Origin: an uncultured Lachnospiraceae bacterium
Lineage (GTDB): Bacteria; Bacillota; Clostridia; Lachnospirales; Lachnospiraceae
Direction of reading: 5' to 3'
NCBI GenBank assembly: GCA_910588775.1
Contig: CAJURH010000024.1
Location: 1-37,901, forward strand
Length of the DNA stretch: 37,901 nucleotides
Of this stretch, positions 17,005-25,671 are shown piece by piece. The notes below the pieces were generated by a model, which ran no database searches, was not told where the DNA came from, and was given only the letters and a program-made list of their open reading frames with translations. Numbering within the stretch: position 1 is the stretch's first letter; each line of letters begins with the position of its first letter. The position numbers were made by a program, and so were the translations under genes.

Positions 17005-18261
17005 ATGAAAAGTATCCGGATATGGGGCGGCCGTCCGCTTGGCGGCACAGTCAGCATACAAGGTTCTAAGAACGCGACGCTGCCTATTATGGCTGCAGCA
17101 GTATTACATAAAGGGATAACCGTCCTGCATAATTGTCCTAAGATTGCGGATGTTCTGTTTATGGAAAAAATTTTGACTCATTTGGGGGCAAAAGTCTGCT
17201 GGAAGGGCAATTCCCTGCATCTGGACTGTTCCAGTCTAAAATGCACAAATATACCAGATAAATATGCCTGTCAAATGCGCTGTTCCATCATTTTGCTGGG
17301 GGCTTTGCTTGGAAGATTTGGCAAAGGGGCCATCGCACCGCCTGGGGGGTGCGTCATCGGCAAGCGTCCAGTGGATTTGCATGTATCCATGTTGGAAGCT
17401 TTTGGCGCACGCATTGAGGAAAAGGGCGGTGTCTTAAAGGCGTATGCGCCGGAGCTTAAAGGGGGAGAATTTTGTTTTCCCAAACAAAGCGTCGGAGCCA
17501 CGGAACATGCCATGATTGCAGCGGCTCTGGCCAAGGGAGTCGCTCACTTAAAAAACTGCGCTAGAGAACCGGAAATCATATGGCTGGCCGAATTTTTAAA
17601 CGGCATGGGCGCGTCGGTGGAAGGGGCCCAAACTGGGGAAATCACTATCCGGGGCGTGAACGCTTTGCATGACAGTGAGTTTTATACGCCGCCGGACCGG
17701 ATTGTGGCGGGCACGTATTTATGCGCCGCCGCCATTACCAGGGGAAAAATCGTCATCGAGAACCCGCCTGTAAAAGAGCTTCCCGCATTTCTGGGCGTAT
17801 ATGGCAAAATGGGTGGACAATATGACATGGTTGGTGGTAAACTGGTAGCAGACGGGTCGAAAGCGTATGGACCGGTTTCCCGGTTGGAGACTGAAGTCTT
17901 CCCGGGGTTTTCCACAGATTTACAGTCTCCGGTGATGGCTGTTTTGTCTCTGGCCCATGGAAAAAGCCATATACGGGAGAATATCTTCGAGGACCGTTTC
18001 CGGGTGGCGGAAGATTTGATACGCATGGGGGCGCGTATTCGCATAAACGGCAAGGACGCCTATATAGATGGGACGAAGAAACTGTATGGCTGCCCCGTCA
18101 CAGCCCAGGAATTGCGGGGAGGCGCGGCGTTGATACTGGCGGGACTGGCGGCCCAAGGGCAGACGCGTATCGATAATTTCCATCTGGTAGAGCGGGGATA
18201 CGAGCGTATCCAGGAGGATATCCGCAGATTGGGAGGAAACGCTTCCGTAGAGGAGGAATGA
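17005..18261 (+). CDS. murA: UDP-N-acetylglucosamine 1-carboxyvinyltransferase (MurA family)
   Basis: 418 residues, an EPSP-synthase-like fold. QGSKNATLPIMAA near residue 20 holds the catalytic Lys-Asn pair, and PGGCVIGKRPVDLH places the PEP-attacking, fosfomycin-sensitive Cys at residue 116, equivalent to Cys115 of E. coli. Other matches are GATEHAM-like and PGFSTDLQSP. It transfers enolpyruvate to UDP-GlcNAc, the first committed step of peptidoglycan synthesis. Many Firmicutes have two MurA paralogues, and this one may be the minor copy. It sits where murG often lies in related clusters. Its stop overlaps the divIB start (ATGA). Confidence 0.94.
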   Translation: MKSIRIWGGRPLGGTVSIQGSKNATLPIMAAAVLHKGITVLHNCPKIADVLFMEKILTHLGAKVCWKGNSLHLDCSSLKCTNIPDKYACQMRCSIILLGALLGRFGKGAIAPPGGCVIGKRPVDLHVSMLEAFGARIEEKGGVLKAYAPELKGGEFCFPKQSVGATEHAMIAAALAKGVAHLKNCAREPEIIWLAEFLNGMGASVEGAQTGEITIRGVNALHDSEFYTPPDRIVAGTYLCAAAITRGKIVIENPPVKELPAFLGVYGKMGGQYDMVGGKLVADGSKAYGPVSRLETEVFPGFSTDLQSPVMAVLSLAHGKSHIRENIFEDRFRVAEDLIRMGARIRINGKDAYIDGTKKLYGCPVTAQELRGGAALILAGLAAQGQTRIDNFHLVERGYERIQEDIRRLGGNASVEEE

Positions 18262-19022
18262 GAGACTCGATGCAAAGGATGAGAAATCGCACATATTATT
18301 ATGCAGGAAAAGAAAATAAGAAAAGCCATAAGATAAGAATTATGGTTCTGCTTGCGGCCCTTGGCGCCCTGCTCTGGTTTTGGTTTTTTTTCAAAATTCA
18401 GGAAGTGGAAGTGACAGGATCAACGCATTATTCCGAAGAACAGATAGAAAAAATAGCGCTGCGGGGCCCTTTGGCAGAGAATTCTGTCTTGGCCCCTCTT
18501 TTGTGCTCCAGAGAACATACAGAAGAGATTTCTTTTATTGACGCAATGGAAGTCAGTTATGTCAAACCAGGAAGCGTATTAATCAGCGTGAAAGAAAAAC
18601 AGGCCATCGGCTGCGTGCGTTATTTGGACTGTTTCGTATACTTTGACCGGGAAGGGACGGCCATAGAATCGTCGGTGGAACAGGATAAAAAGGTTCTATA
18701 TTTCGCGGGGATGGAGCCGGAATCCATGTGTCTGGATCAGCCGCTTTTTGAGAAGAAGGAAAGCTTTCTCTCCACGGCAGTCAGCCTTTCCCAAATGATT
18801 CAGAAAAACGTGCAAAAACCGGATTCTATCCAGTTGGATGAAAAATCTAAAATTATTTTGTCCTATGGGGACATTCAGGTGAACTTGGGCAAAGATCAGT
18901 ATCTGGATGACAAAATAGAGCGTATGGCCGTTATCCTTCCCCTGTTGGAGGGCAGGCAAGGGACGCTGCATCTTGAGAACGTGACTTCCGAGAGGAAGAC
19001 CATTACTTTTGAAAAAAAATAA
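18258..19022 (+). CDS. divIB: Cell division protein DivIB/FtsQ
   Basis: 254 residues. A short basic cytoplasmic tail and one membrane helix (about 29-46) are followed by a POTRA domain beginning IQEVEVTGSTHYSEEQI and then the FtsQ/DivIB beta domain. It is the extracellular partner of FtsL and DivIC in the divisome. The ATG at 18258 overlaps the murA stop but lies only one base after AGGAGG (18251-18256); an in-frame ATG at 18270 is 13 bases away. Either start is possible and only four residues are affected. Confidence 0.9.
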   Translation: MRDSMQRMRNRTYYYAGKENKKSHKIRIMVLLAALGALLWFWFFFKIQEVEVTGSTHYSEEQIEKIALRGPLAENSVLAPLLCSREHTEEISFIDAMEVSYVKPGSVLISVKEKQAIGCVRYLDCFVYFDREGTAIESSVEQDKKVLYFAGMEPESMCLDQPLFEKKESFLSTAVSLSQMIQKNVQKPDSIQLDEKSKIILSYGDIQVNLGKDQYLDDKIERMAVILPLLEGRQGTLHLENVTSERKTITFEKK

Positions 19023-19039
19023 AAAAAGCAAAGAAACGG

Positions 19040-19068
19040 TTGCTAAATCTTTCAAAAAAATATATTAT
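19040..19068 (+). promoter_or_regulatory. Sigma-A promoter before ftsZ
   Basis: TTGCTA (19040-19045), a 17-base spacer and TATTAT (19063-19068) form a likely promoter, giving ftsZ its own leader of about 285 bases. That leader (19075-19360) holds no convincing gene. It contains a palindrome AACATCCATGTT (19084-19095), TGTAC and GTACA arms nine bases apart (19157-19175) and a small hairpin AGCGT-TTGG-ACGCT followed by four T (19175-19191). Confidence 0.6.
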
Positions 19069-19360
19069 AGGAATAGAGTTTTAAACATCCATGTTCATTG
19101 CGTAGATTCCTTATTGAAAATATATGCCACAAGATATAGAGTCTGAACAATGGGAGTGTACGAATATTTAGTACAGCGTTTGGACGCTTTTGGCGGTAGA
19201 TAGGAGAAAGAGGTTTCAGAAAAGATCCGTGCATGTACCTTATAGATGACGTTTACGGCATTTAATTGAGAGGGGAGTGGTATGTGAAAGCGGTTTTCTG
19301 GTAGACTATAGCATAGAAGAGCAAAGGGGAAATAAAAAGGGGAATAAAGGAGGAAGTACG

Positions 19361-20590
19361 TTGTTAGAGATTATGACAAACGAGGCTGAATCATCTGCTA
19401 AGATTATCGTGATCGGAGTGGGTGGCGCCGGCAATAATGCAGTTAACAGAATGGTGGAAGAAGCCATCGCCGGAATCGAATTTGTGGGGATCAATACAGA
19501 TAAGCAGGCATTGACGTTGTGTAAGGCGCCGACCGTTCTTCAGATTGGAGAAAAGTTGACGAAAGGGCTGGGCGCAGGCGCGCAGCCGGAGGTGGGCAAG
19601 AAAGCGGCGGAAGAAAGCATAGAAGAGCTAAAGCAGTTAATGGAAGGCGCCGATATGGTATTCGTTACTTGCGGAATGGGCGGCGGCACAGGCACAGGGG
19701 CTGCGCCGGTTGTTGCGGGGGCGGCGAAAGAAATGGGGATTCTTACAGTCGGGGTTGTAACCAAGCCGTTTCGTTTTGAGGCGAAAACCCGGATGAACAA
19801 CGCACTGATGGGCATAGAGAACTTAAAAGAAAATGTGGACACGCTGATTGTAATTCCCAACGATAAATTACTGGAAATTGTGGACAGGCGTACGACGATG
19901 CCGGAAGCTCTCCGGAAAGCCGATGAAGTGTTGCAGCAGGCCGTGCAGGGCATAACCGATTTGATTAATCTGCCGGCGCTCATTAATCTGGACTTTGCAG
20001 ACGTTCAGACAGTCATGACCAACAAGGGAATCGCACATATTGGCATCGGCGAGGCGAAGGGGGATGAGAAGGCGCTGGAGGCTGTGGAGCAGGCAGTGTC
20101 CAGTCCATTGCTGGAGACAACCATAAAGGGCGCTTCCCACGCGATCATCAATATATCCGGAGATATATCCCTGATGGACGCCAACGATGCGGCCAGCTAT
20201 GTCCAGGAACTGACTGGTGAAGAGGCCAACATTATTTTTGGCGCCATGTACGACGATACGGTGGCGGATGCGGCGCGGATTACCGTAATCGCCACAGGAT
20301 TGGACGAGCCCCAGCCCAATAAGCTGGGTGGCTACGGAATGAGAAATGCAGGCTCGCCATTTGGGGGTCCAGCCAATCGACCCACAACAAGCCGGCCAAG
20401 CGCAGGCATCGGCGGCACAGCGGCCAAGGGCGGCGCAGGCGCGTCGGCGGGACAAGCCACTGGTGGATCTGGCTCCAGAGGAACCATGCCCAACTTGAAT
20501 ATCCCGCATGTGGATACGGTGGCGCCCAAGGTTCCCACCAGCACTGTGGAGAAGAAGAACATCCAGATACCGGATTTTTTGAAGCGATAA
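19361..20590 (+). CDS. ftsZ: Cell division GTPase FtsZ
   Basis: 409 residues. VIGVGGAGNNAVNRM opens the tubulin-like GTPase, with the tubulin signature GGGTGTGAAP (about residue 105) and the T7-loop region NLDFADVQTVM. A Gly/Ala/Pro-rich linker (about 315-385) leads to the C-terminal peptide IQIPDFLKR that binds FtsA/SepF/EzrA-type partners. It forms the Z-ring. The frame opens at 19277, but a TTG at 19361, seven bases after AGGAGG, yields MLEIMTN, resembling the MLEFETN start of Bacillus FtsZ, so I choose this TTG. No ftsA precedes it, normal for clostridia that use SepF. Confidence 0.97.
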   Translation: MLEIMTNEAESSAKIIVIGVGGAGNNAVNRMVEEAIAGIEFVGINTDKQALTLCKAPTVLQIGEKLTKGLGAGAQPEVGKKAAEESIEELKQLMEGADMVFVTCGMGGGTGTGAAPVVAGAAKEMGILTVGVVTKPFRFEAKTRMNNALMGIENLKENVDTLIVIPNDKLLEIVDRRTTMPEALRKADEVLQQAVQGITDLINLPALINLDFADVQTVMTNKGIAHIGIGEAKGDEKALEAVEQAVSSPLLETTIKGASHAIINISGDISLMDANDAASYVQELTGEEANIIFGAMYDDTVADAARITVIATGLDEPQPNKLGGYGMRNAGSPFGGPANRPTTSRPSAGIGGTAAKGGAGASAGQATGGSGSRGTMPNLNIPHVDTVAPKVPTSTVEKKNIQIPDFLKR

Positions 20591-20606
20591 ACAAATAAAT
20601 TGAAAC

Positions 20607-20649
20607 ACGAAAGAAACAGGCGGCTGTGCAGGCGGCCTGTTTCTTTCGT
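20607..20649 (+). terminator. Hairpin terminator after ftsZ
   Basis: A perfect 15-base stem pairs ACGAAAGAAACAGGC (20607-20621) with its complement at 20635-20649; the right arm itself is T-rich. It separates ftsZ from the two-component/ABC genes, whose ribosome site begins four bases later. Confidence 0.75.
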
Positions 20650-20668
20650 TCTGGGAGGAAACCAAAGG

Positions 20669-21343
20669 ATGAACCGAATCATGGTGGTGGAAGACGATAA
20701 GAAAATGAATAAGGGAATCCAACTGGCTTTAAGACAGGAAGGCTATTGTTTTGTTGCTTGCCGCACCCTGGCGGAAGCCAGAGTCGCCCTTAAGTCGCAG
20801 AAAACAGACTTGATATTGCTGGATGTGAATCTGCCGGATGGCAACGGAATGGATTTCATCCGGGAGATTCGGCGGCAATACCAGACGCCCATCATCCTGC
20901 TAACGGTCAACGACATGGAGATGGATATTGTGATGGGATTAGAGGCTGGAGCCAACGACTATATCACGAAACCCTTTAGTCTGATGGTGTTGCGGGCGCG
21001 GGTGGCGGTGCAACTGCGCCCCCAGAAGAATCGCAATGGGCATTTCAGCCAGGACGGACTGGACCTGGACTTTGAGTCAATGCGGTTTTATCAAAATGGC
21101 AGACCGCTGGAGTTAAGTCTCACAGAACAGAAGATACTGAAGATATTATGTGAAAATCGAGGAGCGACCGTGAAGAGGAGCCATATAATCGATACGGTAT
21201 GGAGCGGAGACAGTGAGTATGTGGATGAACACGCCCTGACTGTGGCCGTGAAGCGGCTGCGGGGCAAATTAGAAGACAAGGACGGGAAACGGGAATACAT
21301 CAAGACCGTATATGGGGTTGGTTACGCATGGGTGATGCAATGA
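20669..21343 (+). CDS. OmpR/PhoB-family response regulator
   Basis: 224 residues. The receiver domain has the acidic pair (VEDD, residues 6-9), phospho-acceptor Asp52 in LLDVNLPDGNG, a conserved Thr in LLTVND and Lys in YITKPF. A winged-helix DNA-binding domain follows (LSLTEQKILKIL through KTVYGVGYAW). It is most like regulators of BceRS/VncRS-type systems that control a neighbouring ABC transporter. A GGGAGGA ribosome site precedes the ATG; longer in-frame reading to 20600 runs back through the ftsZ terminator and is rejected. Its stop overlaps the kinase start (ATGA). Confidence 0.94.
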   Translation: MNRIMVVEDDKKMNKGIQLALRQEGYCFVACRTLAEARVALKSQKTDLILLDVNLPDGNGMDFIREIRRQYQTPIILLTVNDMEMDIVMGLEAGANDYITKPFSLMVLRARVAVQLRPQKNRNGHFSQDGLDLDFESMRFYQNGRPLELSLTEQKILKILCENRGATVKRSHIIDTVWSGDSEYVDEHALTVAVKRLRGKLEDKDGKREYIKTVYGVGYAWVMQ

Positions 21344-22254
21344 CGATTTTCATGGCGGTGAGTGCGGTGGTGATTGCTGGGCTTTTCTGGCGCAGATATT
21401 ATGGGCGACGGGAGAGGAATCTTCTATATCGCTTGGAGAAAATGATTCAGAAGGCGGAACAGGGAGAACTAGAGCGCACAGAGGTGTCAGAGAATGAGTT
21501 TTCCGCATTGGAGAACGGCCTGAGGCGTTTTCTGGAGAATAGCCAGCTATCAGCCAGGAGTCAGAAACGGCAGAAAGATTTGGTTCATGGTCTGATTTCC
21601 GATATCGCCCACCAGACGTTGACGCCCATAACCAACCTGAAGATGTATGCAGAGCTTTTGGGGGAGGTGGAGGTCCAGAACCGGGAACTGACCGAGACGT
21701 TAAGAGGGCAGGCGGACAAACTGGATTTTCTGATTCGGTCGTTGGTGAAATTATCCAGAATGGAAAGCGGGCTTATACATGTGCACCCTGGCGTTGCGTC
21801 CGTTTCCCAGCTGTTTCAGAGGCTGTGGCAGGATTACAGTGGAACTGCCCAGGAAAAGGGCGTAACGCTTCATATGGCTGCTACACAGCTTCAGGCAGTC
21901 TTCGATATGAAATGGACACAGGAAGCAGTGGGAAATCTTGTGGATAACGCCATCAAATATACGCCGGCGGGAGGACAAGTGGAGATGGAAGCGAAAGCGT
22001 ATTCGTTTTTTATCCGCCTGGATATTCGGGATACAGGAATTGGGATTCCAAGAGAGGAGATAGGTAGGGTCTTCGGCAGATTTTACCGGGGTCTGCCAGC
22101 CCAGGACTATCCGGGCGTGGGCATCGGGCTTTACCTGGCCCGGGAAATTATCCAGGCGCAGAAAGGATATATCAAAGCCTCTTCCAGGGAAGGGGAAGGT
22201 TCCGTGTTCTCGGTGTTTCTGCCGACAGCGGCGCCAATTCTATCAACTTTGTGA
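21340..22254 (+). CDS. Sensor histidine kinase
   Basis: 304 residues. One short N-terminal membrane segment (about 3-20) is followed directly by a linker and the kinase core, so there is no extracellular sensor domain. The H-box is SDIAHQTLTPITN with His91 (most relatives have HQLKTP). The N-box is LVDNAIKYTPAGG, G1 is DTGIGIP and G2 is GVGIGLYLAREI. The ATG at 21340 overlaps the regulator stop in the common ATGA form; an upstream in-frame ATG at 21328 is less likely. Kinases of this build usually sense through the partner ABC permease. It should phosphorylate the adjacent regulator. Confidence 0.92.
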   Translation: MTIFMAVSAVVIAGLFWRRYYGRRERNLLYRLEKMIQKAEQGELERTEVSENEFSALENGLRRFLENSQLSARSQKRQKDLVHGLISDIAHQTLTPITNLKMYAELLGEVEVQNRELTETLRGQADKLDFLIRSLVKLSRMESGLIHVHPGVASVSQLFQRLWQDYSGTAQEKGVTLHMAATQLQAVFDMKWTQEAVGNLVDNAIKYTPAGGQVEMEAKAYSFFIRLDIRDTGIGIPREEIGRVFGRFYRGLPAQDYPGVGIGLYLAREIIQAQKGYIKASSREGEGSVFSVFLPTAAPILSTL

Positions 22255-22288
22255 TATTTGGGAAACCAGTTGGAAACATTTCTGTGGT

Positions 22289-22322
22289 AAGGTCTGTATT
22301 GGAAAACGATGCAGGCCTTTTC
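22289..22322 (+). terminator. Terminator-like hairpin between kinase and ABC genes
   Basis: An 11-base stem with two G-U pairs joins AAGGTCTGTAT (22289-22299) to ATGCAGGCCTT (22309-22319), followed by further T. It may reduce readthrough from the regulator genes into the transporter. Confidence 0.5.
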
Positions 22323-22351
22323 GTATGAGAAATATAAAGAAGGAGGGAGAA

Positions 22352-23017
22352 ATGATTTTAGAAGTGAAGGATCTGCGGAAAATATACGGCGCTGGGGAAG
22401 CCCGCGTCTGCGCCCTGGATGGTGTCAGTTTTCAGGTGGAAAGAGGGGAGTTTGTGGCGGTGGTTGGAACCTCTGGCAGTGGGAAATCCACGCTTTTGCA
22501 CCTGATGGGAGGACTGGATGCGCCCACTTCCGGGACGGTGACCGTGGACGGACAGGCGTTGGGGAACATGTCGGGGGATGAGCTGGCGATTTTCAGAAGG
22601 CGAAACATCGGATTTGTGTTTCAGCAGTATAATCTGGTCCCCATGTTGAATGTGTGGGAAAATATTGTGCTTCCGGTGCGGTTGGATGGGAAGAGACCGG
22701 AGAAAGCCTATGTGGATTCCGTGATTCAAACCCTGGGTCTGACCCAAAAGCTGGAATTTCTGCCTAACGCCCTTTCCGGTGGCCAGCAGCAGCGGGTGGC
22801 CATTGCCCGCGCGTTGACAGCCCGGCCATGTGTCCTGTTGGCGGACGAACCCACCGGAAACCTGGACACAAGAACCAGCCAGGATGTGCTGGGGCTTTTG
22901 AAGGTCACCAACCAGCGGTTCTATCAGACGCTGGTCATGATTACCCATAACGAGGAGATTGCTCAGGCGGCGGACCGGATTCTGCATCTAGAGGATGGGA
23001 GGCTGGCTGCATGGTAA
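22352..23017 (+). CDS. ABC transporter ATP-binding protein (MacB/LolD/BceA type)
   Basis: 221 residues. Walker A GTSGSGKST (about 38-46), Q-loop in VFQQYNLVP, signature LSGGQQQR, Walker B VLLADEPTGNLD and the H-loop MITHNEE are all intact. The sequence is of the type that partners FtsX-like permeases. The frame runs back to 22325, but ATG 22352 has AGGAGGGAG just upstream and gives the usual MILEVKDLRKIYG. It overlaps the permease ATG by seven bases. The likely role is removal of, or signalling about, a wall-active peptide or lipoprotein; the substrate is unknown. Confidence 0.95.
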   Translation: MILEVKDLRKIYGAGEARVCALDGVSFQVERGEFVAVVGTSGSGKSTLLHLMGGLDAPTSGTVTVDGQALGNMSGDELAIFRRRNIGFVFQQYNLVPMLNVWENIVLPVRLDGKRPEKAYVDSVIQTLGLTQKLEFLPNALSGGQQQRVAIARALTARPCVLLADEPTGNLDTRTSQDVLGLLKVTNQRFYQTLVMITHNEEIAQAADRILHLEDGRLAAW

Positions 23018-25545
23018 AAGTGGACAATAAGGATGTGCTGCGGGAGTTGACAAGCAGTTTTATGAAAGCCAATCGGCGGCGGAACCGGATTGCACTGGCG
23101 GCGGTCGTGCTCACCTGTCTTTTATTTACCACTCTTTTTACGGGAACGGTCTCGATTATCTTGACGAAAAGAGCGGTGGATGTGAAGGCATTTCGGGTTT
23201 CCGCCCATGCCTTTGCCCAGGATTTAACTAGGGAAGAGTGGGAGAAAAGTCTGCAGGCGTTAAAAAAGAACCGGGATGTGGACGTTTTCGGCACGGGCGT
23301 ATTTCTGGGCAGCGGGATGGACCCGCGTTTTGGATTTCTGGCGGAGGTGCGCTATGGGGATGAAAAAACAGCGGAGAGCTTTAGCTCAGTTCCAACCACA
23401 GGCCGTCTGCCCGAAAACTGGGATGAGATCGCGGTGGGCACAATGACGCTGGACGCGCTGGGTCTACCCCATAAGCTGGGAACCCCAGTGACAATCACCT
23501 ATGAGCGGGGTCCGGGTGAGGAGGAGATGCAGACGGATACCTTTCGGTTGAGCGGATACTGGATAAGTGACAAAGGGGTGGTGGGACAGATGCTCTGGGT
23601 GTCTGAAGACTATGCCAGAGAAAATGCCCATCCCATTATCCGGGAGGAACTGGAAGCGGGCGTGCGAAACGGAGGGCGCGATTTGGTGGCATGGTACAAA
23701 AACTCCTGGTTTCCGGGAGAGAAGACGCGGAAGCTTTCTAAAGACAGTGGCGTGGCCTTTTCCGTGAATCCGGCCTATGATCTGATGGAAGAAGATGCTT
23801 TTTCTTTCGGAACCGTGGCTGCCATGGCGTTTTTAATCATTCTTGCCGGATATCTGATTATCTACAACATTTTCAGCATTTCCGTAAAAAGCGATTTGAA
23901 AGTCTATGGGCTGTTGAAAAATATAGGCGCTACGGGAAAACAGATGAAAAGGATTGTGTACAGGCAGGTGGCGCGGTTGACATTACAAGGGGTTCCCCTG
24001 GGGCTTCTGGGCGGGTTTCTGGCGGGAGCGGCCATGGCGCCGTCGCTGAATGTGGATCTGGACAAGGCTGCAGAAGGAAGTGATGCGGTTTGCGCCGTGG
24101 TCTCGGCGAATCCGTTGATTTTCATAGTTTCCGCAGCGCTTACGCTGGCTACGGTCTATCTGTCGGTGATGCAGTCCTGCCGCCTGGTAGAGCGTGTGTC
24201 TCCCATGGAAGCCCTGCGTATGGCCCAAAGCGAGATTTCCTATAAGAAAACCTGGAGGATGGGTGGAGGCTGTGGGTGGTTTTCCATGGCGGTGCAAAAC
24301 GTGTTCGCTAACCTGGGGCGCAGCTGTATGGTGATGTTTTCCATAGCCCTGTCTCTGGCAATGATGGACTGTATGGTCATGTTGGTGCAGGGATACGACT
24401 TTGAAACTTATAAGAAAATAGTGTTGGCTTCGGATTTTAAACTGGACCAGATGGCGGCCACGCTGCAGGACGCCAACTTTAGCGGAATTAGGCCAGAGAT
24501 GAAAGAGCGGCTAGAAGCCTGCCCCAATGAGATTTCCATCGGCTACGTCTACTGTCAGAAAGCGGCCCTGGAAATGGATGAAGATTTCAAAGAAAAGTGG
24601 AGGAAATGGAGCGATTATTACAGAGACGGCTGGGATGCTTACCAAAAAGATTTATGGCAGGAAACTTATGAGAAAGGGGAGCTTCCAGTCCACTATATAG
24701 GCGTGAATGCGGCCGTCTTCGAAAAACTGGAGTGGGAGAAAGGCTCCTGTTCTTGGGAACAATTTCAAAAAGATGGGCGGGCGCTTATCAATTATGGAGC
24801 GCGGTACCGGGGCCATCCTTTTTCTTGTCAAAGGGAAGGGGATAAAGTCTGTGTGCAACTGGAAGGAAAAGCGAAAACTTACACAGTGGGAGGAGAGGCG
24901 TATCTGCCCTATTCCATGGACTACCCATATACAGAGCTGTACGCGGCGACGATTATCCTGCCAGAAAGCGAATTCATCCGGAGTGCGGGAAATGAAAGCG
25001 CCATGTTTGCGTCTGTGGACTGTGAGAGCAAAGAGCGAAAGGAGGTCAAAAAATATATAGAAACCGCCGTGATAAAAGAAAACTGGCTGCTCCACATGAC
25101 TTCCGCCCTGGATCTGGAGGAAGGTTTTCAGAAAATTGTGGGCAGATATTATGTAATCGGTGGCATGATGGTGGCCATATTGGCGTTAATCGGCGTTATG
25201 AATTTCTTCAACGTGGTCGCCACGTCTGTCATTAGCCGGAAAAGGGAGTTGGCGCTTCTGGAAGCGGTGGGAATGACCAGGAGACAGATGATGAAAATGC
25301 TTGCCGCAAAAGGATGTATTTACCTGGTGGGGGCGGAGATAATAGCTCTGGGGCTGGTGTGCGCCTGTGCCCAGGGACTTCTGGAGCGGACTTTGGGAAA
25401 AGCGTTTTTCTTCCAGGCGCATCTCGTCTGGTGGCCGTGTCTGGCTCTTTTGCCAGCGTTCTTGGCGGTGGTATATGGGATCTGCAGAGGTCAGTTTAAG
25501 AAAATGGTCCAGGAAAGCGTGGTGGAACGGCTTAACGATTTATAG
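23011..25545 (+). CDS. ABC transporter permease, FtsX-like, with large extracellular domains
   Basis: 844 residues. One membrane helix near the N-terminus (about 28-50) precedes an extracellular region (about 55-260). A group of three helices with an FtsX-domain KSDLKVYGLLKNIGATGKQMK motif follows, then another helix (about 435-460), a second large extracellular domain (about 465-705) and three C-terminal helices with the second FtsX motif KRELALLEAVGMTRRQM. This tandem-FtsX plan resembles efflux or mechanotransmission permeases (MacB/YknZ/BceB relatives). Together with the upstream regulator, kinase and ATPase it forms a signalling and transport module. Substrate unknown. Confidence 0.9.
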   Translation: MVKVDNKDVLRELTSSFMKANRRRNRIALAAVVLTCLLFTTLFTGTVSIILTKRAVDVKAFRVSAHAFAQDLTREEWEKSLQALKKNRDVDVFGTGVFLGSGMDPRFGFLAEVRYGDEKTAESFSSVPTTGRLPENWDEIAVGTMTLDALGLPHKLGTPVTITYERGPGEEEMQTDTFRLSGYWISDKGVVGQMLWVSEDYARENAHPIIREELEAGVRNGGRDLVAWYKNSWFPGEKTRKLSKDSGVAFSVNPAYDLMEEDAFSFGTVAAMAFLIILAGYLIIYNIFSISVKSDLKVYGLLKNIGATGKQMKRIVYRQVARLTLQGVPLGLLGGFLAGAAMAPSLNVDLDKAAEGSDAVCAVVSANPLIFIVSAALTLATVYLSVMQSCRLVERVSPMEALRMAQSEISYKKTWRMGGGCGWFSMAVQNVFANLGRSCMVMFSIALSLAMMDCMVMLVQGYDFETYKKIVLASDFKLDQMAATLQDANFSGIRPEMKERLEACPNEISIGYVYCQKAALEMDEDFKEKWRKWSDYYRDGWDAYQKDLWQETYEKGELPVHYIGVNAAVFEKLEWEKGSCSWEQFQKDGRALINYGARYRGHPFSCQREGDKVCVQLEGKAKTYTVGGEAYLPYSMDYPYTELYAATIILPESEFIRSAGNESAMFASVDCESKERKEVKKYIETAVIKENWLLHMTSALDLEEGFQKIVGRYYVIGGMMVAILALIGVMNFFNVVATSVISRKRELALLEAVGMTRRQMMKMLAAKGCIYLVGAEIIALGLVCACAQGLLERTLGKAFFFQAHLVWWPCLALLPAFLAVVYGICRGQFKKMVQESVVERLNDL

Positions 25546-25671
25546 ATATATAATTGTGAAATAGTTATTATATAATTTGCGTCTGTCCCAAATTGCTTCC
25601 AATTCTGGTTACGAAATGGGCGCTTCGCAATCATTTGAACGGTTTATAACGATGTAAGGAGGAAATTATTT

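Noticed and set aside
19868..20722. 284-codon - strand ORF opposite ftsZ
   Set aside because: A shadow of ftsZ without recognisable domains; it also crosses the ftsZ terminator.
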